From positions 1 through 10,070 of the forward strand of contig SFHH01000079.1 of assembly GCA_004555735.1 (NCBI GenBank): a stretch of DNA of 10,070 nucleotides, read 5' to 3'. Shown here piece after piece: positions 5,523 to 10,070 of this stretch (its first letter is position 1; every line of letters begins with the position of its first letter). The notes beneath the pieces were generated by a model. It was given only the letters and a program-made list of their open reading frames with translations. It was not told where the DNA came from and did no database searches. The DNA is from Acidaminococcus fermentans (lineage in GTDB: Bacteria > Bacillota_C > Negativicutes > Acidaminococcales > Acidaminococcaceae). Both the position numbers and the translations under genes were made by a program.

Positions 5523-6896
5523 CTATTTCTTATTCCTGTACTTCTCCGCCCAGCCGGGGATGTTCACCTGTTTCCCCCGGGCCACACCCAGGGCGTTTTC
5601 CGGCACATCCTTGGTGATGGTAGAACCAGCGGCGATGTAGCTGCCCTTGCCGATGGTCACCGGCGCCACCAGGTTGCTGTTGCAGCCCACGAAGGCATCG
5701 TCCTCGATTACCGTCCGGTGCTTCACCTTCCCGTCGTAGTTCACAGTGATGGTGCCGCAGCCCATATTCACCCCGCTGCCGATGTCGCTGTCCCCGATGT
5801 ACTGGAGATGGGGCAGTTTGGTCCCCACGCCCACATTGGAGTTCTTCACTTCTACGAAATTCCCCATCTTTACCTTGTCCCCGATCACCGTATTGGGCCG
5901 CAGATGATCGAACGGTCCCATGTGGACCCCGCTGCCCACCTGGCAGTCATGGGCGTAGACGAACTGGATATGGGTGTCATTGCCCACCTTCACATTGGTG
6001 AACCGGACCTGGGGCCCTACTTCGCAGTCTTCCCCGATTTCCGTCTCCCCTTCCAGCCAAGTGAAGGGATAGAGCACCGTATCCCGGCCCACCTTCACGC
6101 CTTTTTCTACAAAAGTACTGTCCGGATCCATGACGGTGACCCCTTCGTCCATGAGTTTCCCCACGATCCGGGCATTCATCACCTTCTGGGCCACAGCCAG
6201 TTGCCGCCGGGAGTTGATGCCCATGACCATGTCGAAATCCCCGGTCTTGATGCCGGCCACTTTCCGGCCCCGTTCCAGGCATTCCGTCAGGATATCCGTC
6301 AAATAGTATTCTCCCTGGGCATTGTCGTTCTTCAGGTTCACCAGCAGATCGAAGAGGAGAGGCAATTCCACACAGTAGATCCCGGTATTGATTTCCGTGA
6401 TCTTCCGCTGCTCCGGAGTGGCATCCTTTTCCTCCACGATCCCGGTCACCTGGCCGGCTTCATCCCGGAGGATCCGTCCGTAGCCAAAGGGATCCGGTGC
6501 TTCCGCCGTGAGTACGCTGACCCCGGCGCCACTTTTCAGATGGGTTTCATAGAACTTCTTCAGTTCAGCCCCTTCCAAAAGAGGGGTATCCCCGCAGAGG
6601 ATCAGGGCCGTACCCTTGGCATCCCCCAAAAGGTCCCGAGCCTGGAGCACTGCATGGCCGGTACCCAGCTGTTCATCTTGGACAGCCACCCGGGCCCGGG
6701 TCCCCAGGAAATCCGTCACTTTCTCGGAACCGAAGCCCACGATGACGATCTTGTCATCGGCCCCGGCTTCGTCCGCTGCTTCCAGCACATGTTCCAGCAT
6801 GGGTTTCCCGCTCAGTTTATGCAGCACCTTGGGGAGTTTGGATTTCATCCGGGTCCCCTTCCCCGCTGCCAGGATAATTGCCGCCAATTCAGACAT
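5523..6896 (-). CDS. glmU: Bifunctional GlcNAc-1-P uridyltransferase / GlcN-1-P acetyltransferase
   Basis: GlmU carries out the last two steps to UDP-N-acetylglucosamine: acetylation of glucosamine-1-phosphate, then uridylyl transfer. The product feeds peptidoglycan and other envelope polymers. The 457-residue length is standard. The N-terminal uridyltransferase domain shows LAAGKGTRMKSKLPKVLH (9-26), QLGTGHAV (76-83), CGDTPLL with metal-binding D103, and NAQGEYYLTD (192-201). From about 250 a left-handed beta helix of hexapeptide repeats forms the acetyltransferase domain, with the expected basic/catalytic H363 in KLPHLQYIGD and NYDGKVKHRT (386-395). The start at 6896 has AGGAGG 9 bases upstream. 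It follows ilvA by 21 bases, so they share a transcript, and ends at repeat element C, which looks like the operon terminator. Confidence 0.97.
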   Translation of the reverse strand: MSELAAIILAAGKGTRMKSKLPKVLHKLSGKPMLEHVLEAADEAGADDKIVIVGFGSEKVTDFLGTRARVAVQDEQLGTGHAVLQARDLLGDAKGTALILCGDTPLLEGAELKKFYETHLKSGAGVSVLTAEAPDPFGYGRILRDEAGQVTGIVEEKDATPEQRKITEINTGIYCVELPLLFDLLVNLKNDNAQGEYYLTDILTECLERGRKVAGIKTGDFDMVMGINSRRQLAVAQKVMNARIVGKLMDEGVTVMDPDSTFVEKGVKVGRDTVLYPFTWLEGETEIGEDCEVGPQVRFTNVKVGNDTHIQFVYAHDCQVGSGVHMGPFDHLRPNTVIGDKVKMGNFVEVKNSNVGVGTKLPHLQYIGDSDIGSGVNMGCGTITVNYDGKVKHRTVIEDDAFVGCNSNLVAPVTIGKGSYIAAGSTITKDVPENALGVARGKQVNIPGWAEKYRNKK

Positions 6897-6917
6897 GATT
6901 CCTTGCCTCCTAAAAAT

Positions 6918-8129
6918 TTATCGCATTTCGATCTTGTATCCCGCTTTGCGCAGGGTATCCGCCACTTCTTTGGCATGCTGTGCATTCCGGGTCTCCAAGT
7001 CCAGCTCTACCCGGGTCACCCCCAGGGGGACGGAACGATCCGCCCGGTCATGGTTGATGTAGAGGATATTGATCTTCATCTCTTCCAGATAGCTGACGAA
7101 CTTCAACAGCTCTCCCGGACGGTCCACCATCCAGGTCACCAGTTTCACCCGGCGTCCGGTGCGCACCAGCCCCCGTTCGATGATCTGGGAAATGGTATTC
7201 ACATCGATGTTCCCGCCGCTCACTACAGCCGCTGCCCGGTTGCTGCCCGGCACGATCTTATGGAGCAGAGCGGCCAGAGGCGCCGCCCCGGCTCCTTCCA
7301 CCACCATTTTGCCCCGTTCCAGCATCAGCAGCATAGCCGCACAGATATCTTCTTCATTCACCAGCAACATATCGTCCACATACTGGTTGATCAGTTTCCA
7401 GGTGAGCTTCCCTGGGATCCCTACCGCGATTCCGTCGGCAATGGTCTTGCCCACTCCATGGGTCACCCATTTGCTTTCCTTTTTGCACAGGTACATGGCC
7501 GGAGCCTGTTCCGTCTGGACCCCGTACACTTTCACCTTGGGGTTCACCTGCTTCACCGCCGCTGCGATACCCGCCAGGAGGCCGCCGCCCCCTACGGGCA
7601 CCACGATGCTTTCGATATAGGGATTCTGTTCCAGGATCTCCAGGCCGATGGTCCCCTGGCCGGCGATCACTGCCGGATCATCATAGGGATGGACGAAGTA
7701 GGCGCCGGTTTCCTGCTGGATTTCCTGGGCCTTGGACAGGGATTCATCAAAGGTCTTCCCGTAAAGCACTACATCCGCTCCGTAGCCCTTAGTGGCTTCG
7801 GCTTTGGCCAGAGGGGCCCCTTCCGGCATCACCACTGTGGATTTGCAGTGGGCCATCCGGCTTCCCAAGGCCACGCCCTGGGCATGGTTTCCAGCAGAAG
7901 CCGCAATGATTCCCCGTGCCTTCTGTTCCTCGCTGAGGGTCATGATGCAGTTGGACGCCCCTCTCACTTTAAAGGAACCGGTCCGCTGGAGGTTCTCCAG
8001 TTTCAAGTATACCTCCCGTCCGCTGATCTGGCTGAAAGTATGGTTGCCTTCCAGCGGCGTTTTGTGGACCAGCTTTTCCAGCCGCTCCTGAGCAGCCCGG
8101 ATGGTATCCAGGGAAATCATTTCTGTCAT
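6918..8129 (-). CDS. ilvA: Threonine ammonia-lyase with single ACT domain
   Basis: This PLP enzyme deaminates threonine to 2-oxobutanoate and ammonia, either for isoleucine synthesis or for threonine catabolism. Lys54 in GSFKVRGAS is the Schiff-base lysine; SAGNHAQG (78-85) contacts the substrate carboxylate, VGGGGLLAG (179-187) holds the PLP phosphate, and SGGN (304-307) contacts the pyridine. A single ACT domain (about 328-403, from VKLVTWMVDRPGELL) forms the C-terminus. The length of 403 and one ACT domain match the shorter TdcB/IlvA form found in many Firmicutes and not the ~510-residue two-ACT biosynthetic type; tdcB is an alternative name. The start at 8129 has AAGGAG 12 bases upstream, rather long; an ATG in between (8137) stops at once. 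Position between purR and glmU in the same operon is less usual than the housekeeping partners. Confidence 0.93.
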   Translation of the reverse strand: MTEMISLDTIRAAQERLEKLVHKTPLEGNHTFSQISGREVYLKLENLQRTGSFKVRGASNCIMTLSEEQKARGIIAASAGNHAQGVALGSRMAHCKSTVVMPEGAPLAKAEATKGYGADVVLYGKTFDESLSKAQEIQQETGAYFVHPYDDPAVIAGQGTIGLEILEQNPYIESIVVPVGGGGLLAGIAAAVKQVNPKVKVYGVQTEQAPAMYLCKKESKWVTHGVGKTIADGIAVGIPGKLTWKLINQYVDDMLLVNEEDICAAMLLMLERGKMVVEGAGAAPLAALLHKIVPGSNRAAAVVSGGNIDVNTISQIIERGLVRTGRRVKLVTWMVDRPGELLKFVSYLEEMKINILYINHDRADRSVPLGVTRVELDLETRNAQHAKEVADTLRKAGYKIEMR

Positions 8130-8157
8130 TTCGTCATCTCTCTCCTTTATCAGGTCT

Positions 8158-8175
8158 AGCGGGCGTTTGCCCGTT
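8158..8175 (-). other. Small hairpin between purR and ilvA
   Basis: AGCGGGC-GTTT-GCCCGTT forms a 7-bp stem (one G-T wobble) in the 60-base gap. There is no following T-run on the minus strand, so it is not a standard terminator; it may be an mRNA processing or stability element, or chance. No T-box or other riboswitch signature was seen in this gap. Confidence 0.3.
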
Positions 8176-8189
8176 GCTGTGGTCCTTCC

Positions 8190-9002
8190 TTACAAGAGTT
8201 CCGGGATGATGTCGATGGCTTTGGTGACATCATCCACGCCCCGGAGGGTCATCAGGGAAGCGTAATCCGTGATGATCTTCTTTTCCGGCATCCGGCTGGC
8301 AATGAAAAGATAGGTACCCACCACTTCAGCGCCCACTTCTTCCGCCAGTTCCTGCATGCCTCGGGCCGTACCGCCGGCCCGCATGAAATCATCCACCACC
8401 AGGACCCGAGCCTTGGCCGGCAGGGCCTTCCGGGGCAGGGACATGGTCTGGATCTTCTTGCTGGATCCGCTCACATAGCTGATGGAGACCGCCGGTCCTT
8501 CCGTGATCCGGGCTTCTTTCCGGGCCATCACCATGGGGATGTTGAAGGCCCGGGCTGTGGAAAGGGCCAGGGAAATCCCTTTGGCTTCCACGGTCATGAT
8601 GTAATCCGGCCGCAGTTCCAGGGTCCGCTGCATGATGATCTCCCCCAGCCGGGCAGAGATCTGAGGATTGAACAGCAAATCGTTCATATAGATCATCCCT
8701 CCAGGCAGCAGCCGGGAAGGATCATTCAGTTTCTTGGCCAGGGTCCAAAGGAATTCGTTATCGGATTCCGGAGAATGGTAAGGGATGAAGCGCACCCCGC
8801 CGCTGGCTCCGGCCACCGTCTCGATGATCCCCAGGTCATAGGCAGAAAGCCCGTTGCGCACCGTCTGGACATCTTCACTGAGAGTGGATTTGGCCACGGT
8901 GAATTTCTCACAGAAATAAGAGAAGGGGAATAACTGGAATGGATGGTCATTCAGTTCCTTCGTAAGTGCTACAATACGTTCCAAGCGTTTGATCCTTGCC
9001 AT
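8190..9002 (-). CDS. purR: Pur operon repressor PurR
   Basis: PurR of the Bacillus type represses purine genes and is released from DNA by PRPP. The 270-residue length is normal. Residues 1-75 form the winged-helix DNA-binding part (KRLERIVALTKELNDHP; FCEKFTVAKSTLSEDV as the recognition region). The rest is a phosphoribosyltransferase-like effector domain with the PRPP motif VLVVDDFMRAGGT (200-212). The sequence is collinear with known PurR with no gaps. The start ATG shares one base with the GntR stop (TAATG), with a GAAGGGA site about 7 bases upstream, so it is coupled to the gene before it. Adjacency to ispE and glmU is conserved in Firmicutes. A paired PurBox was not recognised in the window, so its targets here are not visible. 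Confidence 0.95.
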   Translation of the reverse strand: MARIKRLERIVALTKELNDHPFQLFPFSYFCEKFTVAKSTLSEDVQTVRNGLSAYDLGIIETVAGASGGVRFIPYHSPESDNEFLWTLAKKLNDPSRLLPGGMIYMNDLLFNPQISARLGEIIMQRTLELRPDYIMTVEAKGISLALSTARAFNIPMVMARKEARITEGPAVSISYVSGSSKKIQTMSLPRKALPAKARVLVVDDFMRAGGTARGMQELAEEVGAEVVGTYLFIASRMPEKKIITDYASLMTLRGVDDVTKAIDIIPELL

Positions 9003-9715
9003 TATGCTTTCCCTTCTTTCTTGTCCTTCACGGCCTGCTCTTCATTGGCCTCGATGACCTTCAGCAGGGTCCGTTCTGCATTTTCCATATGGAGCCGTAC
9101 CGCTCTCTGGGCTTTTTCCACGTTCCGTTCTGCCAGGGCATCGATGATGTTCTGGTGTTCCTTGATCATATCCACCAGACGGCCCGGGTAGGGCATGGAG
9201 CGTCCCCGGATGGCAGTGATCTGTTCCCGCAGGTTGCTGATGATGTTCATACACCGCCGGTTCCGGCTGGCTTTGTAGATCACGTCATGGAAGGCTGTAT
9301 CGTTTTCGATGATCTTCGGGTAATTCCGGGCATCGATCAGCGGGATATCCGTATCCAGCAGCCGCTGCATCTCTTTGACTTCTTCATCACTGATCCGTTC
9401 TGCCGCCAGCCCGGCCGCCAGTACGTCTAGAGCCGTCCGGATCTGATAGACTTCATTGATGTCCTGGATGGAAATATCCGCTACATAAGCGCCCCGGCGG
9501 GGAATCATGACCACCAGGCCTTCCAGTTCCATTTTCCGGATGGCTTCCCGGACCGGTGTCCGGCTGACTCCCATCTCTTCTGCCAGCTGCAGTTCCATCA
9601 GCCGCATCCCGGCCGGGAACTGGCCGCTGACGATGGCCTGGCGGATATTGTCCACCACCACATCCCGCAACGGTCTGTAACTGTCCAAAGGAATCTTATT
9701 CAAATGCTGCACCAT
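9002..9715 (-). CDS. GntR family transcriptional regulator, FCD domain
   Basis: This 237-residue protein has an N-terminal winged helix (about 12-80; LAEEMGVSRTPVREAIRKMELEGLV at 44-68 as turn and recognition helix, PRRGAYVA as wing) and a C-terminal all-helical FCD ligand-binding domain (about 88-225). The FCD metal-site residues are present: D139 and H143 in NDTAFHDV, H187 in KEHQN, and H209 in RLHMEN. FCD regulators of this kind usually bind a small carboxylic acid through the metal; which ligand and which genes are concerned cannot be told here. The last 15 residues are a charged tail. The start at 9715 lies 7 bases after the ispE stop, with GGAG about 10 bases upstream. It is co-transcribed with ispE and purR; the position suggests a conserved operon member, not a local repressor. 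Confidence 0.92.
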   Translation of the reverse strand: MVQHLNKIPLDSYRPLRDVVVDNIRQAIVSGQFPAGMRLMELQLAEEMGVSRTPVREAIRKMELEGLVVMIPRRGAYVADISIQDINEVYQIRTALDVLAAGLAAERISDEEVKEMQRLLDTDIPLIDARNYPKIIENDTAFHDVIYKASRNRRCMNIISNLREQITAIRGRSMPYPGRLVDMIKEHQNIIDALAERNVEKAQRAVRLHMENAERTLLKVIEANEEQAVKDKKEGKA

Positions 9716-9722
9716 GATCCTT

Positions 9723-10070
9723 CTACTCCTCCTGCACCGTGTGTGCTAATTCTATCTGTAAATCTCCCGCTTGTTTCTTCAGGGATTCTGCTGCCCGTCC
9801 CGCTGTCTCCCGATCCGGAAAAATGCCGAACACGGTGGGACCGCTGCCGCTCATCAGGGTCTTTTCCGCTCCCTGTCCCTGCAGCTGTTCTTTCAGCTTC
9901 CGGAGCACCGGATACCGGGCCACCGTCACCTTTTCCAGATCATTGCCCATCCGGTCCAGGATCCCCTGCCGGTCTCCCTGGCGGATGGCTCGTTCCAGTC
10001 CCTGGATGTCCAAAGGCTCCCGACCAGGTATCTTGTCGATTTCCCCGTACACCCAAGCCGTGGACACTTC
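9723..10070 (-). CDS. ispE: 4-diphosphocytidyl-2-C-methyl-D-erythritol kinase, C-terminal part
   Basis: Only the last 115 residues lie in the window; the N-terminal half with the ATP loop is outside. The fragment opens in frame with EVSTAWVY at the window edge, the conserved VSTAWVY segment of IspE, and contains the third GHMP-kinase motif MSGSGPTVFGIF followed by the usual C-terminal helix. IspE phosphorylates CDP-methylerythritol in the non-mevalonate isoprenoid pathway. The GTG near the edge is an internal valine codon, not a start. The stop codon is 7 bases before the GntR gene, so ispE is the upstream member of this operon as far as can be seen. Confidence 0.94.
   Translation of the reverse strand, partial: EVSTAWVYGEIDKIPGREPLDIQGLERAIRQGDRQGILDRMGNDLEKVTVARYPVLRKLKEQLQGQGAEKTLMSGSGPTVFGIFPDRETAGRAAESLKKQAGDLQIELAHTVQEE

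Noticed and set aside
5496..8159. An 887-codon open frame on the plus strand
   Set aside because: It lies antisense to glmU and ilvA, is rich in His, Pro and Gln with no domain, and comes from codon bias of the true minus-strand genes. The same holds for the other long plus-strand frames (103-843, 1278-2510, 2892-3866, 4110-5288).
8130..8189. Riboswitch or T-box ahead of ilvA
   Set aside because: The 60-base gap is too short and has no T-box sequence, only a small hairpin without a T-run.

Overview
The window reads as a dense bacterial housekeeping locus of a Gram-positive-type genome with mid-50s G+C. All recognisable genes lie on the minus strand, so transcription runs from the right edge to the left. 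The order ispE, GntR-type regulator, purR, ilvA, glmU, prs, pth, galU, together with strong AGGAG-type ribosome binding sites, fits the Firmicutes. A Negativicutes genome (Acidaminococcus/Veillonella-like) is my best guess, from gene order and protein flavour only.

Right part (5523-10070): the 3' end of ispE, an FCD-domain GntR regulator, purR, ilvA and glmU are separated by -1 to 60 bases and look like one operon. It ends in a very long inverted repeat followed by seven T residues (minus strand), just in front of a near-consensus promoter for prs. Middle part (2733-5333): prs, a hairpin terminator or attenuator, then pth and galU, which overlap by ATGA. Left part (1-2732): a membrane-anchored spermidine-synthase-like methyltransferase gene broken by an internal deletion plus frameshift, then a monocistronic Frm2-type nitroreductase gene with an extended -10 promoter.

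The genes cover PRPP synthesis (prs) and PRPP-responsive repression (purR), cell-envelope sugar nucleotides (glmU: UDP-GlcNAc; galU: UDP-glucose), isoprenoid precursors (ispE), amino-acid catabolism or isoleucine supply (ilvA), and translation quality control (pth). No phage, CRISPR, IS or defence genes are visible.

The least ordinary content is between genes. Three intergenic gaps, each directly behind a stop codon, hold members of one repeat family. Its arms are built from 7-bp units (GTCAGAC in two copies, GTCATAC in the third), its core carries ATGCC..CAAAGCTG, and in two of three copies the minus-strand arm runs into a T-tract. A fourth set of 7-bp repeats (CGAGACY) sits at the left edge. 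They look like a dispersed element family used as, or inserted at, transcription terminators. No gap without a gene exceeds about 260 bases.
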